A stretch of DNA of 64,000 bases from JAKAVN01 sp963796565 (GTDB taxonomy: Bacteria > Desulfobacterota > Binatia > Binatales > Binataceae), in NCBI GenBank assembly GCA_963796565.1, contig CAWCMA010000009.1, forward strand, positions 1 through 64,000, given 5' to 3'. This document shows positions 33,920-43,372 of this stretch, one piece after another. Every line of letters starts with the position of its first letter. Within the stretch, counting starts at the first letter, position 1. The position numbers and the translations under genes are program-made. Below the pieces are notes generated by a model. That model saw only the letters and a list, made by a program, of their open reading frames with translations. It ran no database searches and was not told the DNA's origin.

Positions 33920-36574
33920 GTGGCAATCAAGAATTCACCGCTGATCGCGCAGTACCTCAGCGTCAAGCAAAAGGTGCCCGACGCGATACTGTTCTTTCGC
34001 CTCGGCGACTTCTACGAGATGCTGTTCGAGGACGCCGAGGTCGGCGCGCGCGTGCTGGATATCCAACTCACCTCGCGCTCCAAGGACGGCGTGCCGTTGT
34101 GCGGTGTGCCGTACCATTCCGCCGAACCCTATATCGCCAAGCTGCTCAAGGCCGGATTGAAGGTCGCGATCTGCGAGCAGACGCAATCCGAGCCTCGCTC
34201 GCGTGTAACTAGTGCCGCCGCCGGTCAAAGCCCGGGGCCGGACGAGCCGTTTCAATTGACCCCGCCGCGCGGCCTGATGCCGCGTCAGATCGTGCGCGTG
34301 ATCACGCCGGGCACGGTGGGCGAGGAGACGGTGCTGGCGGCGGGCGAAAAAAGTTTTCTGCTCGCATTAGGCGCGGGCGTCGCAGGCGAGGGCGGGTTCG
34401 CACTGGCGGCGGTCGACGTCTCGACCGGAGAATTCCTCGCGACTCGGATTGCCGGAGTGGCGGGAGTGCGCGAGGAGATCGCGCGTATCGCGCCGCGCGA
34501 GATTATCGCACCCAAGGGCGATGCCGCGCTCGCCGCGCTGCTAGAAACCGTCGATTGCCCGGTTACCTGGCTTGACTCCCAGAGCTTCGCCGTGGGGCGT
34601 CCGCGCGAGGCGCTGGCCGCGCGTTTCGGCGCCGAGGCGGCCGACGCGCTGGGCGAGGCCCTCGGTAGCGCGGCGGGCGCCGCGCTGGTCTACGTGGAGG
34701 AAACTTTCGGACGCGAGCTGGCGCATCTGCGCACGCCGCAGCTTTATCGCGCCGCCGAGTACATGTTGGTCGACGAGGTCAGCCGTCGCCATCTGGAACT
34801 GGTGATCTCCTCCGACGGCACGCGCCGGGGCTCACTGCTCTCGGTGCTCGACGAGACGCTCACGCCCGTCGGCGCGCGCGCGTTGCAGAACTGGATCGTG
34901 TATCCGCTGCTCGACCTCAACGCTATTTGCGCGCGCCACGATGCGGTCGAAGAGCTGTTCGAGACCGATCTCGGCGGTGAAGTCGCCGACGCACTGCGCC
35001 AGATTGGCGACCTCGAGCGGCTGGCGGGCCGAATCGGAAGCCTGCGCGCCTCGCCGCGCGATTGCCTCAAGCTGGAACAGGCGCTGCGGGCGGTTGCCGC
35101 ACTCAGCGCCGCGCTCCAGCGATGCCAAAGCGCGCTCATCCGCGGGATTGCCGCGCGGCTGGTGCCGATGCCCGAGCTGGCCGGGCGGATCGACGCAACG
35201 ATCGGCGACGAACCGCCGGTCAATCCGCGCGACGGCAACGTGATTCGAAGCGGCTTGAACCCCGAGGTCGACGAGTTGCGCGCGCTCGCCTCGGACGCGC
35301 GCGGCGTAATCGCGCGCCTGGAGGCGACCGAGCGCGCGCGCAGCAACATCCCCTCGCTCAAGGTCCGCTACAACCAGATCTTCGGCTACTACATCGAGGT
35401 GACCAAACCCAACCTAGACCGGGTGCCCGCGGACTACGAGCGCAAGCAGACGCTGGTCGGCGCGGAACGCTTTACCACCGCCGCGCTCAAGGAGCTCGAA
35501 CGCAAGATCCTCGGCGCCGAGTCAGGGCTGAAAGAACTCGAACTCAGGCTCTTCACCACGCTGGTGCGCGACCTCGCGATGCATGCCGGACCGATCCTGG
35601 CGACGGCGGCCGCAGTCGGTGAGTTCGACGCGCTGCTGGCCCTGGCGGCGGTTGCGCGGCGTCGCGGGTACGTGCGGCCGCGGATGAACTCGGGACTCGC
35701 GCTCTCCGTTCGCGACGGGCGCCATCCGGTGCTCGAGGCCGCGATGCGCGCGGGCGAATTCGTGCCCAACGATCTCCAGACCGACCCCGACGAGCGCCAG
35801 CTCCTGCTCATCACCGGTCCAAACATGGCGGGCAAGTCGACCTACCTGCGCCAGGTGGCGCTGATCGTGATCATGGCGCAGATGGGGAGCTTCGTTCCCG
35901 CGACCGAGGCGGCGCTGGGGCTGGTCGACCGCGTGCTGACGCGGATTGGCGCGCGCGACGATTTGCGCCGCGGCGAGTCGACCTTCATGGTCGAGATGCG
36001 CGAGACCGCGCGGCTGCTGATGGGCCTCGACCAGCGCAGCCTGCTGCTGCTCGACGAGGTCGGCCGCGGCACCAGCACCTTCGACGGACTCGCGATCGCC
36101 TGGGCACTGGCCGAGCATCTGCACGACAACACGCGCGCCAAGGTGCTCTTTGCCACCCATTTTCATGAACTGACCGATCTTGCGCGCGAGCGCCGCCGCG
36201 TGAAGAATCTCAGCATGGCGGTACGCGAGTGGGACGGCGAGGTGCTTTTCCTAAGACGCGTGATCGAGCAGCCCGCCAGCCGCAGTTATGGAATCGAGGT
36301 CGCGCGGCTCGCCGGGTTGCCCGAAACCGTGGTCGCGCGGGCGCGCCAAATCCTGGCCAACCTGGAGATGGGCGAGCTGGACGAAGCGGGACAGGCCCGC
36401 CTGGCGCATCGTCCTGATGCGCGGAACGCCGCCGGTCAGCTGGGACTTTTCACGCCAGCGGAGCGGCGCGCGATCGATGAGCTGAGGACGATCGAGGTCG
36501 AACGGCTGACTCCGATCGAGGCGCTCAACGCATTGGCGCACGTGGTGGATCGCCTCAAGCAAGGCGGCGGTTAG
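33920..36574 (+). CDS. mutS: DNA mismatch repair ATPase MutS
   Basis: An 884-residue mismatch-recognition protein. The GTG start reads VAIKNSPLIAQYLSVKQKV. The mismatch-probing Phe-x-Glu is in LGDFYEMLFEDA. Walker A ITGPNMAGKST lies near residue 633, then STFMVEMRE, then Walker B LLLLDEVGRGTSTFDG near 708, and the signature ATHFHELTD. Compared with most homologues, about 25 extra Ser/Pro-rich residues lie between CEQTQSEPRS and RQIVRVITPG in the N-terminal domain. It heads a plus-strand series running to scpB. Confidence 0.96.
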   Translation: MAIKNSPLIAQYLSVKQKVPDAILFFRLGDFYEMLFEDAEVGARVLDIQLTSRSKDGVPLCGVPYHSAEPYIAKLLKAGLKVAICEQTQSEPRSRVTSAAAGQSPGPDEPFQLTPPRGLMPRQIVRVITPGTVGEETVLAAGEKSFLLALGAGVAGEGGFALAAVDVSTGEFLATRIAGVAGVREEIARIAPREIIAPKGDAALAALLETVDCPVTWLDSQSFAVGRPREALAARFGAEAADALGEALGSAAGAALVYVEETFGRELAHLRTPQLYRAAEYMLVDEVSRRHLELVISSDGTRRGSLLSVLDETLTPVGARALQNWIVYPLLDLNAICARHDAVEELFETDLGGEVADALRQIGDLERLAGRIGSLRASPRDCLKLEQALRAVAALSAALQRCQSALIRGIAARLVPMPELAGRIDATIGDEPPVNPRDGNVIRSGLNPEVDELRALASDARGVIARLEATERARSNIPSLKVRYNQIFGYYIEVTKPNLDRVPADYERKQTLVGAERFTTAALKELERKILGAESGLKELELRLFTTLVRDLAMHAGPILATAAAVGEFDALLALAAVARRRGYVRPRMNSGLALSVRDGRHPVLEAAMRAGEFVPNDLQTDPDERQLLLITGPNMAGKSTYLRQVALIVIMAQMGSFVPATEAALGLVDRVLTRIGARDDLRRGESTFMVEMRETARLLMGLDQRSLLLLDEVGRGTSTFDGLAIAWALAEHLHDNTRAKVLFATHFHELTDLARERRRVKNLSMAVREWDGEVLFLRRVIEQPASRSYGIEVARLAGLPETVVARARQILANLEMGELDEAGQARLAHRPDARNAAGQLGLFTPAERRAIDELRTIEVERLTPIEALNALAHVVDRLKQGGG

Positions 36575-36637
36575 TCAAGTCGATTAGTTAGTTGCGCGCG
36601 GGCGCTCGCCGGGCGCGGCAGCGGGGTGGCGGATGCG

Positions 36638-38002
36638 ATGAGGCCTTGGCGTTGGACGCGGCTTATAGCGGCGACGGCGGCCGCGCTCGCGCTTGGCGCG
36701 GCGAGCGCCGGCGCCACCGTGATCGACAGCGCCACGTCTGTTCAGCGCGGCGCGATCGTAGAGCTGCATTTCGGGCTTCACGGCAAGGGGCTTAGCTGGG
36801 CGCTCAGCGCGCATGGCGATGAGCTCTGGATCGATCTCGCGCATACCCGTATCGATCTCCCGCCGCGCCCGCTCTATGGCCGCGAGACCGCGCCGGTTCT
36901 GGCCGTGCGCGCGATCGACCCGGGCGGGGCGCGGTCGCGCCTGGTGATCCAGGTCGCGGGCAAGACCGACTACGCGGTCGGCAAATTGCCGCACGAGTTG
37001 CTGATTCGGCTGGCGCCGGCGGGCCATGCTCCGAACCTGGCCGCGCCGGTGCTGGTGCGTAACGAGCGCCGTGGCGAGCGGGCGGCCGCAGGCCGCCCGC
37101 TCGCCACGGCGCCGCCCGACGCGCTCGCGTCGGCCGCGCCGCCGCTGACGGCGCGACGGCCCGAAGCGCCTGCGACGCCGCCGTCCGCACCCGCCGCAAT
37201 CGCGGCGGGTGCGGACGGCGGCGGTGCGGTGCAGGCGGCGGCGCTGCATCCGCCCGCCCCGTCGGGGCGGGCGGATGCAGCGCCGGGGAGCGTTGCTCCG
37301 CGGGGCCATCCGCTGGTCGTCATCGACCCCGGCCACGGCGGCTATGACTCCGGCACCGAGGCCGGCGCGCCGCTACTCGAGAAGGACCTCGCCCTGCAGA
37401 TCGCGCTCCGGCTCAAGGGCGAGCTCGAGCGTCGTGGCATCCGCGCAATACTCACTCGCACAGGTGACTATTTCGTCACGCTGGCCGACCGCACTGCGTT
37501 CGCCAACAAGGCTGGCGCCGACCTGTTCGTCTCGATTCATCTCAACTCGAGCCCCGATGCCGCCACCACCGGGATAGAGACCTACTATCTCAACAACACC
37601 ACGGACCGGGCGACGATTCGGCTGGCGGCGATGGAGAACGCGAGCGGTGACGCCTATGGCACGGCAGCGGGGGGCAACCTAAACTACATCCTGAGCGATA
37701 TGCGCCAGCAATATAAAGCCAACGAGTCGGTCGGCCTCGCCTCGATGATCGAGGCGCAGACCGCAGCCGACCTCGACGCGTCACTGGGGTTGCAAGTGAG
37801 CGCCCTGGGGGCGATGCGCGGGCCTTTCTACGTGCTGGTGGGCGCGCAGATGCCTGCGGTGCTCGTGGAGTGCGGCTTTCTCTCCAACCGAGAGGAGGCC
37901 GCGCGCCTCGCTTCCGCGCAATACCAGCAGGTGTTGGCTGAGGGCGTGGCCGAGGCGGTGGTCCATTATTTCGACGCCGACGCCGCAGTGGGCAATCTGT
38001 GA
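36638..38002 (+). CDS. N-acetylmuramoyl-L-alanine amidase with AMIN domain (AmiC-like) and palindrome-rich linker
   Basis: A periplasmic zinc amidase that cuts the peptide stem from glycan strands at division sites, 454 residues. A signal peptide (LIAATAAALALGAASAGA) is followed by an AMIN-type beta domain (about 30-135), then an Ala/Pro/Gly linker (about 145-225), then Amidase_3: VVIDPGHGGYDSGTEAG (His ligand), EKDLALQIAL (Glu ligand), FVSIHLNSS (His ligand) and PAVLVECGFLSNREE (catalytic Glu). I start at ATG 36638; GTG 36626 is in frame. The linker DNA is made of three 22-bp inverted repeats. The stop overlaps the glnD start (GTGA), so translation is coupled. Confidence 0.92.
   Translation: MRPWRWTRLIAATAAALALGAASAGATVIDSATSVQRGAIVELHFGLHGKGLSWALSAHGDELWIDLAHTRIDLPPRPLYGRETAPVLAVRAIDPGGARSRLVIQVAGKTDYAVGKLPHELLIRLAPAGHAPNLAAPVLVRNERRGERAAAGRPLATAPPDALASAAPPLTARRPEAPATPPSAPAAIAAGADGGGAVQAAALHPPAPSGRADAAPGSVAPRGHPLVVIDPGHGGYDSGTEAGAPLLEKDLALQIALRLKGELERRGIRAILTRTGDYFVTLADRTAFANKAGADLFVSIHLNSSPDAATTGIETYYLNNTTDRATIRLAAMENASGDAYGTAAGGNLNYILSDMRQQYKANESVGLASMIEAQTAADLDASLGLQVSALGAMRGPFYVLVGAQMPAVLVECGFLSNREEAARLASAQYQQVLAEGVAEAVVHYFDADAAVGNL
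37066..37112. repeat. coding palindrome 1 in amidase linker (22-bp stem, GCA loop)
   Basis: Arms 37066-37087 and 37091-37112 are perfectly complementary, 22 of 22, with loop GCA. Translated as the RRGERAAAGRPLATA part of the linker. Confidence 0.97.
37176..37223. repeat. coding palindrome 2 in amidase linker (22-bp stem, AATC loop)
   Basis: Arms 37176-37197 and 37202-37223, 22 of 22 complementary, loop AATC. The arm sequence is unrelated to palindrome 1 except in GC-richness. Confidence 0.97.
37239..37285. repeat. coding palindrome 3 in amidase linker (22-bp stem, GTC loop)
   Basis: Arms 37239-37260 and 37264-37285, 22 of 22 complementary, loop GTC. A smaller GGAGC-GTT-GCTCC hairpin follows at 37287-37299. 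Confidence 0.97.
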
Positions 38003-40749
38003 ACGAAACGCCGACTTCAGATTCCAGCGCGCCCACGGTCGTCGCGGCGGCCGCAGTCGCGCGTGATGAGGATTCGCTCTACGCCGAGTTCCAGAGCGAG
38101 GGGCGGCCGGGCCAGGCGGCGCGCGCCTGGCTCGACGCGGTGCGCGAGGATCTCGCGCGGCGTCATTTCGCCGGCGCAGGCGGGATGGAAATCGTACGCG
38201 AGTACACCGCATGCCTCGACCGGATGGTGCGCGCGCTCTATCGTTATGCCGACCACCATCATTCCCGGCGCTTCTCGCGCTTAAACCAGCGCCTGGTGGT
38301 CATCGCGCGCGGCGGCTATGGCCGCGGCGAGCTCAATCCGCAATCCGACATCGATCTCCTTTTCCTGCACGACTACAAGCCCGGCCCCTATGTTGAGGTG
38401 GTGACCGAGATAATTCTGCACGCGCTGTGGGACGCCGGTCTCACGGTCGGCCAGGCGGTGCGCAACGTGCGCGAATGCGTGCGTGCGGCCAATGACGATC
38501 TGAAGGAGAAGACCGCTATCCTCGACATCCGCTTTCTCGCGGGTGACGAGAAGCTGTGGGCGGCGCTCGACAAGGCGCTGATCGAAGAGGTCCTCAACCG
38601 CAACCAGCAGAAGTTCTTTCAGACCAAACTGAAGGAGAGCCGCGACCGCCATCGCCACTACGGCGACTCGATCTACCTGCTCGAGCCGCAAATCAAGGAG
38701 GGCGAAGGGGGGCTCCGCGATTTGCACACGGCGCTGTGGCTGGCCAAGGTCAAGTACAAGGTGCACTCGCTGCCCGAGCTGGTGCAAAAGGCGATCATCA
38801 GCGAGCCCGAGCTCGAGGAGGTGGTGCGCGCGGAGGATTTTCTGTACCGCGTGCGCAATTCGCTGCATTTCTTAAGCGGCCGTCATCACGACCAGCTCAC
38901 TTTCGAGTACCAGGAACAAATCGCTCCGCTGCTGGGCTTTACCAACCCCGACGCCTCGGGCAGCGCGTCTTCCTCGCTGATGCGTTTCTACTACGCGCAG
39001 GCCGCCGTCATCCATCGCTTCTCCGAGGGGCTCATCGCGCGCGTCACCGAGGATCCGGCCGCCGGGCGCTTCATGCGGCGCACCGGCGGACGCCAGATTC
39101 GTCCCGGAGTGCTGATCCAGGGCCATCTGCTCGCCCTCGCGGAGAAGGACTTCTTCACTCGCGCGCCGATCAATCTCATCACCATCTTCGCCGATTGCCA
39201 GGCCCACGGCGTGGAGCTTTCGGGCAGCGCTTACCAGCAGGTGCGCGACGCCCTGGGGCTGGTCGACGACGCTTTTCGATGCGACCCGCGCACCGGGATG
39301 GCGCTGATGGGAATACTGTCGGGGCGCCAGCGCGTGGCCGAGACGCTGGAGGCGATGCATCGCGCGGGCGTACTGGGCGCGGTGATCCCCGAGTTTGGCA
39401 AGCTTTACGCGCGCGTGCTGCACGACCTCTACCACATCTATACCGTCGACCGGCATTCGCTGGCCGCGGTGCGCGAGCTCGAACGCCTGCGCGCGGGCGA
39501 GTTCAAGGACAGCAATCCGCTGCTGACCGAGGTCGCGCGCGAGGTCACCGCGCTGCCGCTCATTTTTCTCGCGCTGGTCCTGCACGACATCGGCAAGGGT
39601 TACGGTCACGACCATCATGAACGCGGCGCGCTGCTCACGGCCGATGTCTCGCGGCGCCTGGGGCTCGACGGGGAGGAGACCGACCTGGTGGTGTTTCTGG
39701 TGCGCAACCATCTGATGATGTCGCAGGTGGCGCAGAAGGGTGACGTCGACGACGTGCACACGGTCGCGGAGTTCGCGCGCACGGTCGGCTCTATCGACCG
39801 GCTCAAGGCGCTTTACCTGATGACTTTCGCCGACATGCGCGCGGTGGCGCCCAACGTCTACAACAACTGGCGCGACATGCTGCTGAGCGAGCTTTACATG
39901 CGCGCGCTCAAGATTCTTGAGCAGGGAGATCGCGAGGCGGTCGATCCGGCGCGCCGGCTCGCCCTGGTCAAAGCCGCCGTGCGCGAGCGGATCAGTCCGC
40001 TGAGCGCGACGCCCGAAGAGCTCACGGCGTTTCTTGACTTGATGCCGGATCGCTACTTCCTCACGGTTCCCGAGGATGACATCCCGACCCACTTCGAACT
40101 GATGCGAGCGCTGGACGCGCATGCTCAGGTGTACCGCCATCGCCATTTTCCCGAACTCGAGTTCAGCGAATTTATTGTGGCCACGCGCGACCAGCGGGGC
40201 TTGTTCTCGAAGATCGCCGGCGTGCTGACGGCCAACAACCTCAACATCCTCTCGGCCCGCATCACGACCCGCGCCGACGACGTGGCGCTTGACGTCTTCC
40301 GCGTTTCGCACGGCGCCGGAGGCATGGCGATGGAAGAGGAGCGATGGCAGCGCGTCGAGCGCGACCTCGACGCCGTGCTGGCCGGCCAGCGCGACCTCGA
40401 AGCGATGGTGGCCGAGGCGCAGCGCACGCGTGTCGCCGGGCGCAAGTTCGTGCGTCACGTGGCGACCGAGATCACGGTCGACAACCGCAGCTCCGAACAG
40501 TACACGGTGGTCGACGTTTTCACCCAGGATCGGGTCGGGCTACTGTTCGCGATCACGCACACGCTGTTCAAGCTCGGGATGGTCATCCATCTCGCGCGCA
40601 TCTCGACCAACGCCGACCAGGCGCTCGACGTTTTCTACATCAGCGATTCGAGCGGCGGAAAAGTCGTCGAGCTTGACGCGATGCGCCGTTTGCGCGGGGC
40701 GCTGGTCAAACGGCTCGACGACGTCCCGGCGCAGAACGGAGCTGCGTGA
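37999..40749 (+). CDS. glnD: PII uridylyltransferase/uridylyl-removing enzyme
   Basis: A 916-residue nitrogen sensor that uridylylates PII when glutamine is low and reverses it when high. The nucleotidyltransferase motif RGGYGRGELNPQSDIDLLFL is near residue 104. The HD hydrolase domain LHDIGKGYGHDHHERG starts near 529, with RNHLMMSQ after it. Two C-terminal ACT domains, from about 724 (DQRGLFSKIAGVL) and 834 (QDRVGLLFAITHTLF), bind glutamine. The GTG start overlaps the amidase stop by 4 nt, and the stop overlaps xerD by 4 nt. No glnB or glnA nearby. Confidence 0.95.
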   Translation: MNETPTSDSSAPTVVAAAAVARDEDSLYAEFQSEGRPGQAARAWLDAVREDLARRHFAGAGGMEIVREYTACLDRMVRALYRYADHHHSRRFSRLNQRLVVIARGGYGRGELNPQSDIDLLFLHDYKPGPYVEVVTEIILHALWDAGLTVGQAVRNVRECVRAANDDLKEKTAILDIRFLAGDEKLWAALDKALIEEVLNRNQQKFFQTKLKESRDRHRHYGDSIYLLEPQIKEGEGGLRDLHTALWLAKVKYKVHSLPELVQKAIISEPELEEVVRAEDFLYRVRNSLHFLSGRHHDQLTFEYQEQIAPLLGFTNPDASGSASSSLMRFYYAQAAVIHRFSEGLIARVTEDPAAGRFMRRTGGRQIRPGVLIQGHLLALAEKDFFTRAPINLITIFADCQAHGVELSGSAYQQVRDALGLVDDAFRCDPRTGMALMGILSGRQRVAETLEAMHRAGVLGAVIPEFGKLYARVLHDLYHIYTVDRHSLAAVRELERLRAGEFKDSNPLLTEVAREVTALPLIFLALVLHDIGKGYGHDHHERGALLTADVSRRLGLDGEETDLVVFLVRNHLMMSQVAQKGDVDDVHTVAEFARTVGSIDRLKALYLMTFADMRAVAPNVYNNWRDMLLSELYMRALKILEQGDREAVDPARRLALVKAAVRERISPLSATPEELTAFLDLMPDRYFLTVPEDDIPTHFELMRALDAHAQVYRHRHFPELEFSEFIVATRDQRGLFSKIAGVLTANNLNILSARITTRADDVALDVFRVSHGAGGMAMEEERWQRVERDLDAVLAGQRDLEAMVAEAQRTRVAGRKFVRHVATEITVDNRSSEQYTVVDVFTQDRVGLLFAITHTLFKLGMVIHLARISTNADQALDVFYISDSSGGKVVELDAMRRLRGALVKRLDDVPAQNGAA

Positions 40750-41741
40750 AAGCCAGGTTCAGTCCCAGGTCGGCGTCGCGCGCGGATGGCCCGGCGCAAG
40801 CAGGGGCGCAGCCACGCGATCAGGATTGGGACCGAATCATCGAGCGCCATCTCGACCGCCTGCGGGTGGAGCGCGGGCTGGGCAACAACTCGGTGCAGGC
40901 CTACGCGTGCGATCTCCGCGAGTTCCAGCAGCACTGCCGCGACCATCGAGTCGAGCCCGCGGCGCTACAGGCGCGGATCGTCAGCGGCTACCTGGAGGCG
41001 ATGGCGCGGCGCGGGATGTCGGTGGCGAGCCAGCGGCGCCATCTGGCGAGCATCCGCGGCCTCGCGCGCGAGATGGTCGAGCAGAAGATCCTGGAGCGCG
41101 ACCCCGCCGCCCCAATCAAGCTGCGGCCGCATCCCCGGGCGCTTCCGCGCACGCTTGGTCGGCGCGATCTCGAGATGCTGCTCGAAGCGATCGACACCAC
41201 CCTACTGCGCGGCAAGCGCGACCGCGCGATGCTCGAGCTGGCGTACGGATGCGGGTTGCGGGTTTCGGAGCTGGTCGGGCTCCGGGCCGGCCAGGTCAAC
41301 GTCGCCGAGCGAATCGTGGTGGTGTTGGGCAAGGGCGGCAAGGAGCGGATCGTGCCGATCGGATCGGCCGCGGTGCGCGCGCTTAAGAATTATCTCGTCG
41401 CACGCGAAGAGGAACCGCGGAAAAAAATCCGCGCGGCGCGGCCTTCGCCGGCGTTGTTCACCAGCCGCCTGGGTCGAGCGATGACCCGCCAGGGATTTTT
41501 CAAGGCGCTCAAGGGATGGACCGTTGCGGAGCCGCGCCTGTCGTGGGTCAGTCCCCACACTTTGCGCCACTGCTTCGCAACCCATCTGCTGGAAGGAGGT
41601 GCCGATTTGCGCGCGGTGCAGGAGATGCTCGGCCACACCGACATCTCGACCACGCAGATTTACACTCATCTCTCCAAGAGCCATCTGCGCAAGGTTCATC
41701 GCACGTTTCATCCACGCGCTGCGCGTGCCGATGTGTCCTGA
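40746..41741 (+). CDS. xerD: tyrosine recombinase XerD/XerC family
   Basis: A 331-residue recombinase resolving chromosome dimers at dif. It has an N-terminal core-binding (SAM-like) domain and a C-terminal catalytic domain with the full pentad: Arg in CGLRVSELVGL, Lys in VLGKGGKERIVPIG, the HTLRHCFATHLLE box, the GH of MLGHTDISTTQIYTHLS and the nucleophile Tyr in IYTHL. The N-terminal 25 residues are longer than usual and polar. The GTG start overlaps glnD (GTGA). Placement in a chromosome-maintenance series with scpA/B argues for a housekeeping Xer over a mobile-element integrase. XerC versus XerD cannot be settled. Confidence 0.88.
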   Translation: MKARFSPRSASRADGPAQAGAQPRDQDWDRIIERHLDRLRVERGLGNNSVQAYACDLREFQQHCRDHRVEPAALQARIVSGYLEAMARRGMSVASQRRHLASIRGLAREMVEQKILERDPAAPIKLRPHPRALPRTLGRRDLEMLLEAIDTTLLRGKRDRAMLELAYGCGLRVSELVGLRAGQVNVAERIVVVLGKGGKERIVPIGSAAVRALKNYLVAREEEPRKKIRAARPSPALFTSRLGRAMTRQGFFKALKGWTVAEPRLSWVSPHTLRHCFATHLLEGGADLRAVQEMLGHTDISTTQIYTHLSKSHLRKVHRTFHPRAARADVS

Positions 41742-42414
41742 AAATGTCCTGAAAGCGAGACCCAGCTTGTCCAATCTCAGCCAGTTCATCGTTACGCTCT
41801 CGATCTGGGCGGTGCCCACGGTATTCGCGATCGTGCTGCACGAAGTGATGCACGGTTATGTCGCGAACCTGCTGGGCGACGACACCGCGGCGCGCGCCGG
41901 GCGGCTCACCCTCAATCCTTTAAGCCACGTCGATCCGATCGGCACGATCATCCTGCCTGCGCTGCTTCTGTTTCTGCACCTGCCGGTTTTTGGCTACGCC
42001 AAACCGGTGCCGGTCGATTTTCGCCGTCTGAACCCGCGGCGCGTCGGGATGATCGTGGTGGCGGCGGCGGGCCCGCTGACCAACCTCGCGCTGGCGGTCG
42101 CAAGCGCATTCGCGGCCCGGATACTCGTGCCTTATGTCAACGCGCCGTGGGGCGAGGCGGTCGCGCTGCCGCTGGTCTACATGATGCAAGCCTCTGTGAT
42201 GATCAACGTGCTGCTCGCGGTGTTCAACCTGCTGCCGCTGCTGCCGCTCGACGGCGGCCGGGTGCTGGTGGGGCTTTTGCCGCTGCCCGCGGCGCGAGCG
42301 TTCGCGCGTCTGGAACCGTACGGGCTTCTGATATTATTCGCGTTGTTGTATACGAACGCGGTGGACGTAGTTATCAACCCGCTCATCAATGCGATCGCGC
42401 GGGTGCTGCTGTGA
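41731..42414 (+). CDS. site-2-protease-like M50 family zinc metallopeptidase
   Basis: About 227 residues with five or six hydrophobic segments; an intramembrane protease. The zinc motif is HEVMH in VLHEVMHGYVANLL; LTLNPLSHVDPIGT and NLLPLLPLDGGRVLVGLLP (third ligand region, LDG) complete the active site. ATG 41731 overlaps the xerD stop; TTG 41767 (LSNLSQFIVT) is an alternative in frame. It belongs to the short soil-bacterial S2P group that lacks a PDZ domain. The stop overlaps scpA by 4 nt. Substrates unknown. Conserved beside scpA in many genomes. Confidence 0.9.
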   Translation: MCPENVLKARPSLSNLSQFIVTLSIWAVPTVFAIVLHEVMHGYVANLLGDDTAARAGRLTLNPLSHVDPIGTIILPALLLFLHLPVFGYAKPVPVDFRRLNPRRVGMIVVAAAGPLTNLALAVASAFAARILVPYVNAPWGEAVALPLVYMMQASVMINVLLAVFNLLPLLPLDGGRVLVGLLPLPAARAFARLEPYGLLILFALLYTNAVDVVINPLINAIARVLL

Positions 42415-43235
42415 GCGACGGCGCCCAGGACGCGGCGGCGCGCCTCGAGGCGGCGGTTGGCCCGCGCTTTCGCCTGCCGATCTACGAGGGGCCGCTCGAT
42501 CTGCTGCTCCATCTGATCAAGCGCGCTGAACTTGACGCGCGCGACGTCACCGCCAGCGTCATCACCGAGCAGTACCTCGCTTACCTGGAGCTGCTCGACT
42601 CACTCAACCTCGACGTGGCCGGCGAGTACCTGGTGATGGCGGCGACGCTGTTGCTGATCAAGTCGTTCTCGATGCTGCCGCACGCGGGAACCGAGGAGCT
42701 GGAGGAGGCCGAGGAACTCAAGCGCGACTTGGTGGCGCGCCTGCTCGAGTACCAGCGCTATCGCGAGGCCGCCGAGAAACTCGGCGCGCGCGCGCTTTTG
42801 GGCCGCGACGTGTTCGCCGCGCCGGGCGAGAAACTGCCCGAGCAGCAGCCTGAAGAGGACGGCCCGGGGCCGCGGCTCAACGTGTCGCTGTTCGACTTGG
42901 TCGAGGCGATGGCGGCGGTGCTGAAGCGGCTGACCGACACCACGCCGCGTCAGATCGCGCTGCGCGACATTCCGGTCGCCGAATGCATCCCGCGCATCAT
43001 GGCGGCGCTCGAGCAAAGCGGCGGCGCGATGGAATTCGCGGCGCTGTTCGGGGATTTTCATGATCTGAACGATCGTCCGGTAGTAATCGCGACCTTCATG
43101 GCGCTACTGGAGCTGATCCGGCAGGGCAGGGTGAGTGCGCGCCAGGAGCACCGCTTCGGTCCGATCCTGCTCGAGCGTCGCGAACAGTCGGCTTCCGGCG
43201 AAATGCCGCCGGCGCCCGCGGGCGAGCAGCAGTGA
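42411..43235 (+). CDS. scpA: segregation and condensation protein A
   Basis: The kleisin subunit of the SMC-ScpAB condensin, 274 residues. The N-terminal SMC-binding part FRLPIYEGPLDLLLHLIKRA and AGEYLVMAATLLLIKSFSML are standard. An acidic, proline-rich linker follows (GEKLPEQQPEEDGPGP) and a C-terminal winged-helix. The GTG start overlaps the M50 gene stop (GTGA). A 137-nt gap with degenerate repeats separates it from scpB. Confidence 0.93.
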   Translation: MSDGAQDAAARLEAAVGPRFRLPIYEGPLDLLLHLIKRAELDARDVTASVITEQYLAYLELLDSLNLDVAGEYLVMAATLLLIKSFSMLPHAGTEELEEAEELKRDLVARLLEYQRYREAAEKLGARALLGRDVFAAPGEKLPEQQPEEDGPGPRLNVSLFDLVEAMAAVLKRLTDTTPRQIALRDIPVAECIPRIMAALEQSGGAMEFAALFGDFHDLNDRPVVIATFMALLELIRQGRVSARQEHRFGPILLERREQSASGEMPPAPAGEQQ

Positions 43236-43261
43236 ACGCGCATCATCGGATCGCGCGTAGT

Positions 43262-43325
43262 CTGATAACAATCGGTCGTTTTTTGATGACGATCGGTCGA
43301 TTTCTGATAATGGCCGATCATGGTC
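43262..43325. repeat. degenerate tandem repeat between scpA and scpB
   Basis: Three units of about 21 bp, like CTGATAACAATCGGTCGTTTT, in the only gap of this operon. Confidence 0.55.
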
Positions 43326-43372
43326 CGATAAAAATCGCGACGGTCCGCGGCTGAACGGCGGGCGGGAGTGGG

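Noticed and set aside
38872..40458. 528-residue minus-strand open frame opposite glnD
   Set aside because: glnD has full domain content; the antisense frame is a shadow with Arg/His-rich composition.
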